Shown: positions 11,456 to 22,061 of the stretch, piece after piece
How the letters are laid out: each line of letters begins with the position of its first letter
How positions within the stretch are numbered: position 1 is the first letter of the stretch
DNA from: Coptodactyla brooksi
Lineage: Eukaryota > Arthropoda > Insecta > Coleoptera > Scarabaeidae
Direction: 5' to 3'
Length of the DNA stretch: 41,962 nucleotides
Assembly: GCA_033557675.1 (NCBI GenBank)
Contig: JAWQRM010000016.1
Location: 1-41,962 of the forward strand
Translations under genes and position numbers: made by a program
The notes under the pieces: model-generated
What the model was told of the DNA's origin: nothing
The model's input: only the letters and a program-made list of their open reading frames with translations
Databases searched by the model: none

Positions 11456-12814
11456 AATTAATTGCTTGATTTGGTTAAATTGTTAAAATTGCTTAACTTT
11501 GCGACGAAATCAAATGTTCCAAACCCACATATTTAACATAATCAGTTTCGGACTTATTCGAACGTAAGCTGAAGAACATAATCTACTTAAATTAGCTTTG
11601 AAATAGCTATAAAAATAAATTAATTTGTTCTGATGTATCTACGGGTTTTCATGTATTGTTTAATGTTAAGAGCATAGATGTAAGAATGACCACTTCCTTC
11701 AAGACTATGCATGGGTGAAACACCATCCCTTATTTGTTACCCCTACGAAAAATAATTTTAAATGCAGAATGTGTCTACGAGCCTATTAGGTTGGGCTTTA
11801 AGTTCATGTGCTTGCATCCGTACAAATTCGGATACACATTCTCAACTGTTTTAAATCGAGCACCATTCGTATTATTTTACAGGCTTACACACAAATTTGC
11901 TTATAGTGCAGAACTTACCTCTTTACTGATTTTCTAATATTTAGTGCGCTATGTAGGAATAAATAGATAATTTTCCGTTTTCTTAATTTCAAGAAAAATA
12001 CACATATTTTGATATGATTTAGAAACTTGTACCAACTAGAAAGTAAACTTTGTTTTTATAGTCAGAGAACACTTACACTTAGAACTTACTTACTTCAGAA
12101 GAATGCAAAATCTCATTCTTCTAAAGAAGATTTATTAGATAAACCGAAACATATGTCGAGATTCAACACAGTGTTGTTCTGGTTAAGGTATTGTTAACAG
12201 TAAGTACGAGACTACAGATCTCTGTTTTCTCAAATAATCGGGGAATGCTGAAGAAACACATTAAAGTAACGTGAAATTTGAATATTTCATATATGACTAA
12301 TAAAAGCTCATTGTGGAGAATCCAATTATATGTCATGGGTTTTTAATATTAATTTAAAATTACTTCATCCGATGGAGTCTACTAACAGTAGAATTTAGAT
12401 TGCACCTTAGACCGTGAGATCGTAGGAACTTACATCCTGAGAGTCCATTACAGTACATGGCAGAACGCCATTTCAGAACCACATGTAATTACTGCAAGTA
12501 ACAGTGGTATTATAATATTGTAAGTATAATTATTGTATTTATTGACAAGTTACTTATTCTATATATCAACAGACCTTAGAAATAATAAAGACGTTTGCAT
12601 TAAAATATTTTGACAGTTCAGTATTACGCAACTATTACGGCTGCTTTCGAGATGTCAAAAATAGTTCTAAATTTTTAAAATTGACATTTTTGCTTCAACA
12701 ATAATAAAATCGCGTCAATTATTGTACTAATGCCAATTGTGATAATTAAACTCTCACAATCGAAAATAGTCAACCATATATAAGAGAACACAAAATCACA
12801 TACACCAATCTTCA

Positions 12815-12880
12815 AAATAGCGAAAAGCTGAAACATGTCGACAACAAGTAAAAAAATAATACTTGTCCATAACGGAATAG
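12815..12880. repeat. Relative of the 36.7 kb foldback repeat
   Basis: Shares 'gaaacatgtcgacaacaag' exactly with 36824-36842, and flanking bases also align ('cttcaaaatag', 'aataatactt'). The minus frame here reads 'IIFLLVVDMFQLFAILK', matching 'TILLLVVDMFQLITIFK' from the right arm of the 36.7 kb foldback, so a shared repeat family is likely. The wider minus frame 12675-12887 (70 codons, hydrophobic) is probably not a gene. Confidence 0.5.
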
Positions 12881-13983
12881 GAAGCATTGATTCATAATAG
12901 ATTATATTTGATGTTTACATGTAAACTTAATATCGTTGAAACAGTCTAAATTATATACTGGAGCATTATATACTAGCAAAACCTAACAATTTAAATATAC
13001 AATTTAGTCTCCTATAGTCCACTCCAGCGCATATAGTACGTTCAATTTTCAATATTGATTTACGATTTAGATTTGTTGACATGACTCATCACTCATCACT
13101 TGTATTCTCCCCAAAATGACGTGATAATCGTATTAGCGTGGGGGGTTACCCTTTGCTGAAATGTTAGTACGAGGGTTTCTGATAAACGGGGCTCTATCAT
13201 TTTATAAAGTGCCCTAGTGCTTTTATTAGCTTAGCAGCTTGCCTAATAGATCCCAGTGCGGTAGTTCATTGCACTTTTTATACTGAATAATTTCCATTTC
13301 CTTAGCCATAAATCTTGTTATTTTGGAAATACATCTAAATCATAAAAAAGAAAGAAAAGCTTTTGGGATATTTATTTATCTTAGATTTGGCGATGTAGTA
13401 ACAACAAAAACAATTGTAACACTTGCGTTTCACGAAGATGCAAAAGCATATTTTCCTTATTCTTATACTTCTTTGTAATAAACAGAAATGATAGATACCA
13501 CTAAAAGTCTCGATTTTCACTATGAATCTGTGTAAATTGCTTTCGGTTTCGACCTAAATACATCTTGATGAATCTAAAGCCATTTTGGAAGGCTATAGTC
13601 AACCGAAAGGAATTGAAAGTCATGAATGTTAATTCAGTAATGCGGTAATGTAAATTCGACTACTCGCCAAACTTTAACGACTTCCGGTTGCAACGATGCT
13701 GATAATACCACTGACTGAGCTTTTAATTTAGTTAACAAACAAATACTTTTGTTACTTTAAGTAATCGCTTTTTATGTTTTCTCAGCTCGTTAATAAACTT
13801 TCAAAAGTTCACTAACGAGAAAACAGAAAGTTTCTGATGCTTAATTACTATTTTGCTGATTGCGTATTAATATTTAGAGTCACGCAATATCGTACGCGCA
13901 ACATAACAACGTGTAATATTGACGATGTCTGCTGTAAAGGACGGCATACGTGCTTAATTCAGTTAATAGAAAATTAAAATTAT

Positions 13984-14012
13984 TAGGTTGGCAAATAGGT
14001 TCGTTCGGTTCA
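13984..14012 (+). repeat. Mariner-type terminal repeat
   Basis: After TA the sequence 'ttaggttggcaaataggttc' follows the common mariner end pattern (TTAGGTTGGCAAATAAGT-like). No mariner coding sequence follows and no opposite end was found, so this is a solo end or a truncated element. Confidence 0.55.
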
Positions 14013-14261
14013 TCAACGTGAAATAAAACACAATTTATTTAAGAAATGCTTGCGTTCAAAAAAATGTTTAGAGCGGCCAGAATAAATAATAATCGGAGGA
14101 TGTATGATAATATTTATGGCGTTTTATTTAAAGTAATAAAGTTGATATCAACTTCCAGTACAACCGCAAGTAAATGCTGGCTGAATGCAGAAATGTATAT
14201 TTTATGCATTTCATTTAGTAATTCAATACTACAACAAACACTAGAAGTACATATATATATC

Positions 14262-14305
14262 GGCTGTCCGCGTATTATTTCGGCACTACGTCGAATAACT
14301 GGCAG
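14262..14305 (+). repeat. Transposon-end-like sequence, repeated at 14753
   Basis: 'cggctgtccgcgtattattt' resembles the start of the DD41D element at 22989 ('caggctgtcccactatgatt'). 'tccgcgtattattt' and a following 'gaataact' recur at 14757-14792. It may mark the left side of the minus-strand remnant at 15.1-15.9 kb, but no matching right end was found. Confidence 0.3.
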
Positions 14306-15134
14306 TGAAAATCATTTGAAAGTTAGTAAATCATTTTGAATAATTACTTTAATTCATTGAAAAGGAATACTTAAACAGCATGAATGAAGTGACAAATAAG
14401 TTGGATAGTGTATGGAGCTGCATGTGGTGATGTCTTGGGCTAAATTGAAAGTTATATGCCATATTATTTCCAAAATTTGTATGCTCAACATAAGCGGTAT
14501 ATTTTTAATAAAATAAAACAAGCAAGGGGATTTTTCGAAAACCACTTTTTGTTTAGTTAGCTGGGGATCTATAATCGGTCTTGCTCTATTTTCCATTATA
14601 ATCTCGTGTAATTTAACTACAGAGCTTAAAGGTTGAAACTTCAGTAGTTTTGAGATTTTTTCCTATCACTATTCCTACCTAATTAAAGAAGGAATTTAGG
14701 AATTCTAATTAAATTTTAAAAATTAAAATAAATAATAATTTACAGATATACCTATTATCCGCGTATTATTTATGTTTTCTATTGAATAACTATGGCAACG
14801 CCGTACGTTTGCCAATGCCACAAACGTATACAGTACACTGGACAGCCTTGATATCCAGTTCAGACGTCAAAAAACCTCGATACGTTGTTGGGTGCAGTTT
14901 GTCGTAATAAAATCACACAAGGACAACAATTAGAGCGATGACGGCATTAAAAAATGTATCTCATTAAAAAAAATTGAAAATTTGGTATTAAATGCCACAG
15001 GAAAAACAAAAATCTATTCGTCTAAAAAAAATAAAAAAAAGGATTTTAAAATAAAATAAATTCTAAAAATCCACGTGAACAAAAAAATAAATTCCAAATT
15101 TAAAAACTAAAAAATTACAACAGCGGCTTATATA

Positions 15135-15890
15135 GGTCACCCTGCGCTGCTAAACAATGTCCTAACCTGTGATAGAAATTGTTTCTAAAGTTTCGGGTTG
15201 TACAAGGTTGGCTGCATCTATTATTTTAGCCCGCAAGGTTAAATTTTCTGCTCGCGCATGACCATAAATAGTTTGCTTCAGAAACCCTCAGAGAAAAAAA
15301 TCGTTTGGGGATAAATCTGGACACTTTGGGGGCCATTTAATATCCTCTGTCGTACTCATAATGAAATTTGGAAAAGAATTTGGTCTTTTCCAAAAATCGG
15401 TCTGGGTTTCAGCAAGAATCGGTCTTGCTGAAACCCAACAGTTTGCAAGTCTATTGCAGTAATGTTCTGAATAGCTGGAACTATTTGCGTTTTAAGTAAG
15501 TCGCAATATTTCTGGGCATTTAATGTTCCATTAATAAAAATGGATTATGAAATGCTCACCCAAAATTCCTGTCCAAATATTTTTGGGGATAACGAACAAC
15601 GGATGAATTGCGTTTTCCGTGTAATGGAAAAGTTTTCACCTGGATAAGCCTTTTCCGTTACAAGGTCACAAAATTCCATTTTTCGAATCCTATCCTTGGG
15701 AAATATCTCTCGACTTTTTCCGTACTTAAAGCTCTTATAGCCATGCTTGCGCAGAACTTTTGACACAGTTGGTTTGCACACACAGAACTCCTCGGCAACT
15801 TGTCTGCTTGATTTTGTATCATAGACTTCCACGAACCACAAATTATTTTATCTCTCCTTTCTTGCTGTTCGATTTTTGCCACTCAGCCCT
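15135..15890 (-). pseudogene. DD41D-like transposase pseudogene
   Basis: Minus strand. An N-terminal helix-turn-helix reads 'SRQVAEEFCVCKPTVSKVLR' (about 15740-15810), then 'YGKSREIFPKDRIRKMEFCD', the usual linker, then 'GTLNAQKYCDLLKTQIVPAI' (about 15490-15550), then 'WPPKCPDLSPNDFFL' with the third catalytic Asp (about 15300-15350), followed by 'LKQTIYGHARAENL'. The segment with the first Asp is unrecognisable and the second is disrupted by an inserted inverted duplication at 15403-15437. At least three frameshifts and several stops. The element is dead, but motif order leaves the superfamily call secure. The nearby plus-strand piece at 16.2 kb belongs to another copy. Confidence 0.65.
15403..15437. 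repeat. Perfect 15 bp hairpin inside a dead transposase
   Basis: 'tgggtttcagcaaga' and its exact complement flank 5 nt. Directly beside it (15370-15392) is a second small hairpin, 'tggaaaaga' with complement. In the transposase frame the sequence reads normally up to 'VGFQQD' and is then copied backwards, so the inverted copy arose after the gene. Confidence 0.85.
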
Positions 15891-16214
15891 CTTTTAAGTG
15901 GCATTTCGAGCACTCTTTTCAGCAATGACACTTTTCGAACATTGACACAATATTATAATAAATTATACTTAGCGTCATGCAAGCGCGCCGTAGAATGACG
16001 TTAAGCCGCATAAAAACTATGGATCGTACAGGTACAGTTCTTTGGGCATTTTTTATGCCCTAAATAGGTTGCGTCTTTCTGGACTCAGCATAGGGAGCGT
16101 TACACTTGACAACAACGCATGGCGCCGAGCTACACGATGCAGACAAAATGAACTGCCCGCTGTGCTCAAGCGTATTTGCTTCATTTGCAAATACGCATGC
16201 ATCTATTCGACTGA

Positions 16215-16560
16215 ACGAAATATAAAAACAAATGGCATAAATACACCCCTGCCGAAAAATTGCAAATCATCAAGTAGTTCTATGGAGGTCGGTCTTTAAA
16301 AGAATGCACAGATTTATTTGCACACACTTTTGAAGGAAGACCCATTCCCAATAAGCAGATAATTTACAACATTCTTCACATTTTTGAAAATTGTTATTGT
16401 ATAATGTAATGTTCCAAGTACCACTTAAAAGAAGTCCCACCTGAAAAAGTCGAAGAAAGAGTGATGAGGGACGAAATGTGTTCTCAATTGTAGCAGTTAG
16501 AGTGTTTTATTTCAACCATTACCATACTGAAAGTTTGATTGCCTAAACAGTTGGCGGTCA
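16215..16560 (+). pseudogene. Transposase N-terminal fragment (IS630-Tc1-mariner)
   Basis: Plus-strand frames give 'PAEKLQIIK-FYGGRSLKEC' then 'FAHTFEGRPIPNKQIIYNIL' and 'PPEKVEERVMRDEMCS'. This follows the N-terminal DNA-binding segment of insect DD41D-like transposases (first helix, then F-x-RPxPN-x-Q-x-I, then a charged linker). Nothing of the catalytic core follows. Being on the opposite strand to the 15.1-15.9 kb remnant, it is a separate insertion. The 85-codon frame at 16042-16299 overlapping its start is not recognised. Confidence 0.5.
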
Positions 16561-17264
16561 CACGAAACTTGGACATTTCTGAAATGCCTATATATTCAAG
16601 AAATTGCAGATGGTAGAAATTATGTCTTTCTAATTATAATCACAATCTCAATTTGTAAAAACATCGTGTTCATACACGCGAACATTGCTATGTTACGTTT
16701 ACCCGAATAGCACAGATGTGAACAATTCATGGTTAAATTTATTATTCCGAATCTGCAATTCCGCAACCTCTACATTTTGACATCAAGTGCAAACGAGAGA
16801 TACGTGCCTAGAAACGAGAAAATTCTTTAAAGTAAACCGAGTAAACGTGCTTTTTCGTGGAGATTCGCTTTATTTAATGCAAATGTGGATTTTATAAGAA
16901 ATATTCAAAATGACATTAATTTTCTTTTTCTAAACAGTCTTGGACCATATTTCTAATTGCATGACCAGTGAAGTTGTTACGGTGGTCACTGTCAGGGTAC
17001 GAATTTTGCCCTAACACATCATTCAACAATTTATTTCATTACACATTTGACATATGCCTTACTTAAGCGCCAAAATAAATTTATTCCATTCGTATCCCAA
17101 AGTTGCAACAAATGGTGGATACACTTCGGATTTAAAAATATAATTTCCAAAAACTTCTGGAAGTTTTAAAGTCAGAGAGTAGGTAACGTATAATTAAGGG
17201 AACTTTGTACGGATTGGCAATTTGTAAAGGATGCAGATTCGGAGTTTCAATCCTTCAACTAGAA

Positions 17265-17335
17265 ACGGGGACGGGAAACGCTATACGGGAGGATTATGTA
17301 GACGGGGAGTGGGGAAAGGTAGGGTGGGTAGTTAA
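17265..17335 (+). other. G-rich strand-biased patch
   Basis: About 70 bases with repeated G runs on plus (gggg, ggg, ggg, gggg, gggg, ggg, ggg), for example 'agacggggagtggggaaagg'. In DNA this AT-rich it stands out and could form a G-quadruplex. No gene is evident on either side. Confidence 0.6.
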
Positions 17336-17472
17336 GACTTAATTGCCTTCCTATTGGTTGCGCGTAAGCAATTAAGAAGCAACTGGTGTCACGTTTTAGT
17401 ATAAATAACATGTTAATAACATAGTAATCTATCTTTTATCGCTAATGATGCTATCTGGATTAGCGTTAGCGC

Positions 17473-17488
17473 CAGCGGTTCCCAACCC
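17473..17488 (+). repeat. Possible hAT terminal repeat
   Basis: 'cagcggttcccaaccc' matches the usual start of hAT inverted repeats (CAGNGGTTCNCAA). No partner end was found. Confidence 0.3.
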
Positions 17489-18395
17489 ACAACTTTATTG
17501 AGATTTTAGTTCATGTTTAATTTGGTCTATTCAGTAATTTATCAACGTAGGTCATAAGAATTTGATATACTAGAAAAATGATCTGTGCAGGATACTTCAA
17601 TAAGTACACTGCCTAATTATAATATATTAGTACATACATGTCAATTAATTGAAGTCGAAAATTGCTATTACAATTTTAACAAAGTTAAATAATATGGACC
17701 TGTAATTCTCATCTAAACGTTCATCTCTCTCGCCAACAATTATTTGGCTAGCACATTAAGGTGCAGTTTGTATACTGACATTTTATTTTCCTGTATACTT
17801 TTTAATCGATATGCAATCATTTAAACATGTTGACAAGATTTTATTAAAAAAAGGATCACGATTGTTTTTATAATGTAGTCATATTTTCAAATATAAATTC
17901 AAATTCAAAAGCCACAAATTCAAATATAATGTTACTTAATAAATGCTTGTGAATTTTGGATATATAATGGAGGAAAGCAGAAATATATGATTATAAAAGG
18001 AAAAGACTGTGGAGTTAAAGGAAGCTTTGGCAATTGTATTTAAAGTATAAAGTATTTATCTAAAAATCTTTAGACTATCACAACAAGCACATTATAAATA
18101 AATCTCAACACATTTAAGCATTATTTATTAGATGTTACTCAAACTGTATTCATTATAATCAGCAGCTAACAATCACGCTTAAATCTAATCATAAGTTATA
18201 TTGTGCGGAAACTACTTCAAAGTGTAATGCCGGAACTTTTACTTAGGAGCCTTTTACTTGACGTTGTTACTAAATCATGAAAACTAAATTACAAAATAAT
18301 TGCAGTAGACTAATCACTGCCACAAAAAATAGCTGAATTGTGTAAAATAAAATTTAAAAAATGTCATCCAAATTACCTGTGATTGTCTCCTTCAA
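17489..18395. other. Non-coding AT-rich stretch
   Basis: No frame or repeat of note. Simple 'caaattcaaat' runs lie near 17890-17930. Confidence 0.5.
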
Positions 18396-18464
18396 CACTT
18401 TTCTCTATGCATTACTATGCATAGAGAAAAGTGCATAGTCCCACTCTACAAATTGTAGAGTGGG
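18396..18464. repeat. Two adjacent perfect hairpins
   Basis: First: 17 bp arms ('cacttttctctatgcat', 18396-18412, and 18417-18433) with a 4 nt loop. Second, 6 bp on: 12 bp arms ('cccactctacaa', 18440-18451, and 18453-18464) with a 1 nt loop. Both are mismatch-free in otherwise decayed DNA. No U-tract or promoter suggests a terminator or small-RNA gene. Confidence 0.85.
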
Positions 18465-19320
18465 AGGACCGAAAAATAGACAGTAGAAGTAGAAATGTAG
18501 AGTATAATTTATTATTTTATGTTTTTTTTATTTTTATGTAATGTTAAAGAATTAATATTAAAAATCTGATTGCTAAAAGCAACAAAAATATGTTCATTGT
18601 AAAGTTTTCGAGAATATGATAAAAGTGTGACATAGATATTACATTTAATTTTGTTCTGCTAATACAAGGTATTTTATGAGCATTTACAAATTGTAAAGAT
18701 TTAAAAGGTAAATACTCGTTTATCCTGTAGTGGTGGATGTTGGTTATATGACGTCCAAGATTGCATTAGCTTTGAAGTTGGAAGCGGTAATTAGTCCGAT
18801 GTCCCAGATGCAAAGATAAAGGACATTTGAATAACCAGCGGAAGTAATTTTGAAAGCGTACACAAAGGATGGAAACAATTCGACACGCAAAGGATACATT
18901 CTATGAAGCAATCCGTTGTACTATTAGGTGCTGGGCATAATTGTCATTAATGAATTATTTGCATATATATCATGATTGTGTCACTACTAATGTATATCGT
19001 ATTTAGATGTTTGATATGTAAATTAAAAATAAATTATCGGTCATAAATGCACACAAGAAATGTACTCCAAGATTTTTGACATTGAGGTAACAACTGTATG
19101 TATACGCATACGTAAGTGCAAACACTATACCTATATATTTACAATTGTAGATAGCCACTCATTTCCCGTACATTTTTCTTTAGTGCCAACTGCTGAGTCC
19201 TTCGGCCGCATCTTCTTTGTTTAATTTTGCCCTGTTTATCACCTTTAATGTCGTAAAAGATCGTAAAACCCACTACCAAATGAAAGACTATAATGCTTGC
19301 TTCTTTTTCTTCCTGTTTCA
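18465..19320. other. Non-coding stretch, unrecognised
   Basis: Nothing firm. 18730-18930 is somewhat less AT-biased and reads openly for about 30 codons on plus, but no family is recognisable. Confidence 0.4.
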
Positions 19321-19465
19321 CATGTCTTTAACTTTATCTCTCTTTCCTTCGTTGTATCTTTCTTTGTCTTTCCCTCTTTCAATCTCGCTCTCTCTCTCTC
19401 CCTCTTTCTCTCTCAGTCTGTCTCACTCTCGTTCTCCCTCTATATATCCCTATATATTCTCCTTG
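19321..19465 (+). repeat. Polypyrimidine (CT)n tract
   Basis: About 145 bases that are nearly all C and T on plus, with 'ctctctctctc' cores. The two frames across it (19217-19468 and 19297-19494) are Ser/Leu/Phe repeats and not genes. Confidence 0.9.
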
Positions 19466-19490
19466 TAACTGTAACTTGTATCAATTCAAT

Positions 19491-19553
19491 GTAATTAAAT
19501 ATCCTTCAATCAAGTCTCTTATATTGAGATTGAATTGAAGGATATTTAATTAC
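19491..19553. repeat. Perfect 20 bp hairpin
   Basis: Arms 19491-19510 ('gtaattaaatatccttcaat') and 19534-19553, exact complements, with a 23 nt loop. The longest perfect short hairpin in the window. Confidence 0.85.
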
Positions 19554-19795
19554 TAAAGTTATCATAATTTTGGGAGTTATGTTTCGATTATACATTAAAT
19601 AAATATAATCCCATATTTTCTAAAATAATTGCAATGATGTCTTCAAATTGACTTACAATCAATGAAATGAATATTTATTTTTTCTTATTAAATAACTAAG
19701 AAAATTAGCTATTTTGCATAATTCTAATACAAACAGGTTGGAAAGCGCAGAAGAGTTTTCGTTAGCAAATTGATCATATGCGACCAATTTTTCCT

Positions 19796-20307
19796 TCAGA
19801 AATACCTCTTTATAATTACAAGTAGGTAGTTGAAATGAACTGCAGACAGAATATGCTTTAAGGGAAGCTTTAAAACTCTTTTTAAAAGTTTTATTATATC
19901 CTTTCTTCTGTATAAAAATAACTTTTCTAAATGACCTTGACTGAACTTTATTTTTAGGTTGTAATTGAAACCTTGTTTTGCTCTATTTATACTTATCAAT
20001 ATACCATCAAATCAAGCTTCATCAATTTTTAATAACTGTTTACAAAGTGTTTTCCCTTTATCTAATGTTTTCCAAAGTTGTTTATTGTTAATGTCCCTCC
20101 CCAATGCCATGATTTATAAATAAAACCCATATCAGAAATTGTGTATTTTTGTACTTTATCGCACGATAATAATAATTCTACTTTAAAATAAACTTCTTCT
20201 ATCTTTAGAGATATAAAAGGCTCATAACAGCCAAATAAAAATCCACATTTGCAATTTTTATTCTTACAATTATTATCGTGAAACAAAATGTTGTCCTGTG
20301 AAATCAT
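19796..20307 (-). other. Two adjacent unrecognised minus-strand frames
   Basis: Frames of 81 codons (20062-20307) and 67 codons (19796-19999), 60 bp apart on minus. The first has Cys/His-type content near its start ('HDNNCKNKNCKCGFLFGC') and then 'PFISLKIEEVYFKVELLLSC'; the second has basic segments ('RRKDIIKLLKRVLKLPLKHI'). Composition looks more protein-like than most frames here, so a decayed mobile-element protein is possible, but I do not recognise it. Confidence 0.25.
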
Positions 20308-20443
20308 AGTTAATAAGTAGCAGTTCTCGAAGACAACATAATAACAATACTTTACAATGGTTTCTAAAAGAAAACAAAGACAGAGATATTTTATGCATAT
20401 GCTTTTAGATAAATCCGCGTATTTATTTTCTTTATTGAACGTT

Positions 20444-20478
20444 TTATTGAACAGATATCAAACATGTCTGTTCAATAA
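20444..20478. repeat. Perfect 12 bp hairpin
   Basis: Arms 'ttattgaacaga' (20444-20455) and complement (20467-20478), 11 nt loop. It interrupts the unlikely frame 20357-20560. Confidence 0.8.
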
Positions 20479-20657
20479 CACGAACAACTTTACAAAAAGT
20501 AGTATATCCAGAAATGGAATACAAATTATGTTCATGCTTTCTTCTACGAACGGTTTATAAATATACTAAAACCTAAAGAAAAACCTAATATTAGTACGAA
20601 AATTGTCATGAAATTGAGAAGTTTCAAGCAAGTAGTGGTTGGACCATAAATTTTAAC

Positions 20658-20686
20658 AAACGGATGTTATCATGTAACATCCGTTT
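20658..20686. repeat. Perfect 12 bp hairpin
   Basis: Arms 'aaacggatgtta' (20658-20669) and complement (20675-20686), 5 nt loop. Confidence 0.8.
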
Positions 20687-21599
20687 ATGATTTAACAAAG
20701 ATTAACAAACAATTAAGAATGCTAAAAAATTGTGAGCAAAAGCTATCATAGAGCAGTTAATGCAGTAGATTTATTCAAATAACAATTAATTCAAAGAATT
20801 TGATATTTTGCCATCTCAAATGTATAATACAGGCGAGTTCGAACTTTTTTGACAGTTGGTTCTAGATAAAACTTTAGTTCACGCTAAGAAAAACTCGCAC
20901 CAATTCGAAAAACTAGCAAAGAAAGGGTGACATTTTTTACTTCTGGTAACGCAAATAGTAGCCACAAATTAAAATGAGTTGTTATTGATAAAGTACGTAA
21001 TTCACGCATTTAAAAACAATAATTGCTAGTTGATTATAAAAATATAATAAATGCGTGGGTGAATTCAGCATTTTCGAAATTGGCATCATAATTAAAACAT
21101 TAGTGCTCCAGGAAAAACTTGTATTCATTCCTAAAAATTTTAGAATATGGAACAATTTATCTTAGATTGAATAATTACAACACTACAGGAAAAGTTTGCT
21201 GGTCCATATTTTATCTACGTATGGTAACAACAGTTCCTAAAAAATTAAAATTTCAGTAATTTTAATAATTACATTAACAATGGTCTTCTTTGAGTATTGT
21301 CAAAGAAATAATTGCTTTTTCAACAGACAATGTGCGTTACAGAATGTCAGTACAAAAACACTGAACTTGAAGAAGAATTGAAGATGAAGTATTTAGGGCG
21401 CCAAAAATCTGCATGCGATACACGAGGGACCATAGGTCCGATAAGAGCAATTATTTGGTGCAGATTTTGGATAGATGGTTGGGCCGCGCTGGTGCGAAAA
21501 TGAAGCTGGACACGCGCTAACTGAATGAATGGTGTGTGATATCGCAACACGTTGATTGAGTTTTTTTTGCCTGAATCATGTCAAACAGATGTGGAAGAC
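20687..21599. other. Non-coding stretch before the Penelope-like fragment
   Basis: No recognised feature. Overlapping short frames at 21312-21503 (+) and 21347-21550 (-) lie just before the Penelope-like tail and may be decayed upstream element sequence, but nothing in them is diagnostic. Confidence 0.35.
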
Positions 21600-21818
21600 G
21601 TGTACTTTGAACTAAACAGTGCGAATTGTAACGCAGTAAGCGGAGTAATTGCAAAAATGGAACAAAACATTTGCATAAAACAATCTGGCGTGGCCGAACA
21701 TTTTTATAATATCAATCATAGAATTAGTGTAGAAGACGTGAGATTACTTAGTAATGTATCCAACAATACATTCCTGGATGCGATTGAAAGTTTAGAAATT
21801 AAATACGGAAACACATGA
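21552..21818 (+). pseudogene. Penelope-like retroelement tail (GIY-YIG endonuclease C-terminus)
   Basis: An 88-codon frame. From about 21660 it reads 'KQSGVAEHFYNINHRISVED' and then 'VRLLSNVSNNTFLDAIESLE'. This is the pattern at the C-terminal end of Penelope-like element polyproteins, where the GIY-YIG nuclease ends in S-x-AEH-x(4)-GH-I-x(4)-V-x-IL followed by an L-x-AI-x-S-LEI helix. The upstream reverse transcriptase and the GIY and YIG motifs are missing, so only the last 60-80 residues remain. A second, shorter copy of the same nucleotide stretch is at 30450-30520. Penelope-like elements are known to carry hammerhead ribozymes, which ties this to the ribozyme-like motifs in the window. 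Confidence 0.55.
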
Positions 21819-22061
21819 ACGGGTACGCATATTGGGTCAGAAAAATCATGCCAAAAGCAATATGTGTTTTAGTACTATGTATTGATCGCGCTAAATATTA
21901 GGGCACCGGGTGTCCTAATAAGATATCACCTTTTAGTATAAAATAAAACAGTAGATTTTAAGTTCTTTTATCTCTTGTTGTAATTGTTAAGTGGCAACAA
22001 TCGCTTAACTTTATGTGGCGAATGCCAAGCAATATTCTTGTTTTTTTGGGCATGAGACGTG

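Larger units (their letters stand above)
10521..13980. other. Non-coding stretch with repeat fragments
   Basis: No gene recognised. The hammerhead-like pieces at 11.19 and 11.42 kb and the foldback relative at 12.8 kb are listed separately. The 67-codon frame at 11734-11937 and the 61-codon minus frame at 13335-13520 look random. Confidence 0.45.

Noticed and set aside
17440..17485. Hammerhead-like motif ('ctaatgatgct' ... 'attagcg')
   Set aside because: The GAAA block is GTTA, the core G is changed and no third stem or GUC triplet follows. The adjacent hAT-type end is a better reading.
18396..18464. Intrinsic terminator or microRNA precursor
   Set aside because: Eukaryotic context, no U-tract, arms too short and loops too small for a typical microRNA hairpin.
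19217..19494. Overlapping Ser/Leu/Phe-rich frames
   Set aside because: Product of the CT-repeat tract.
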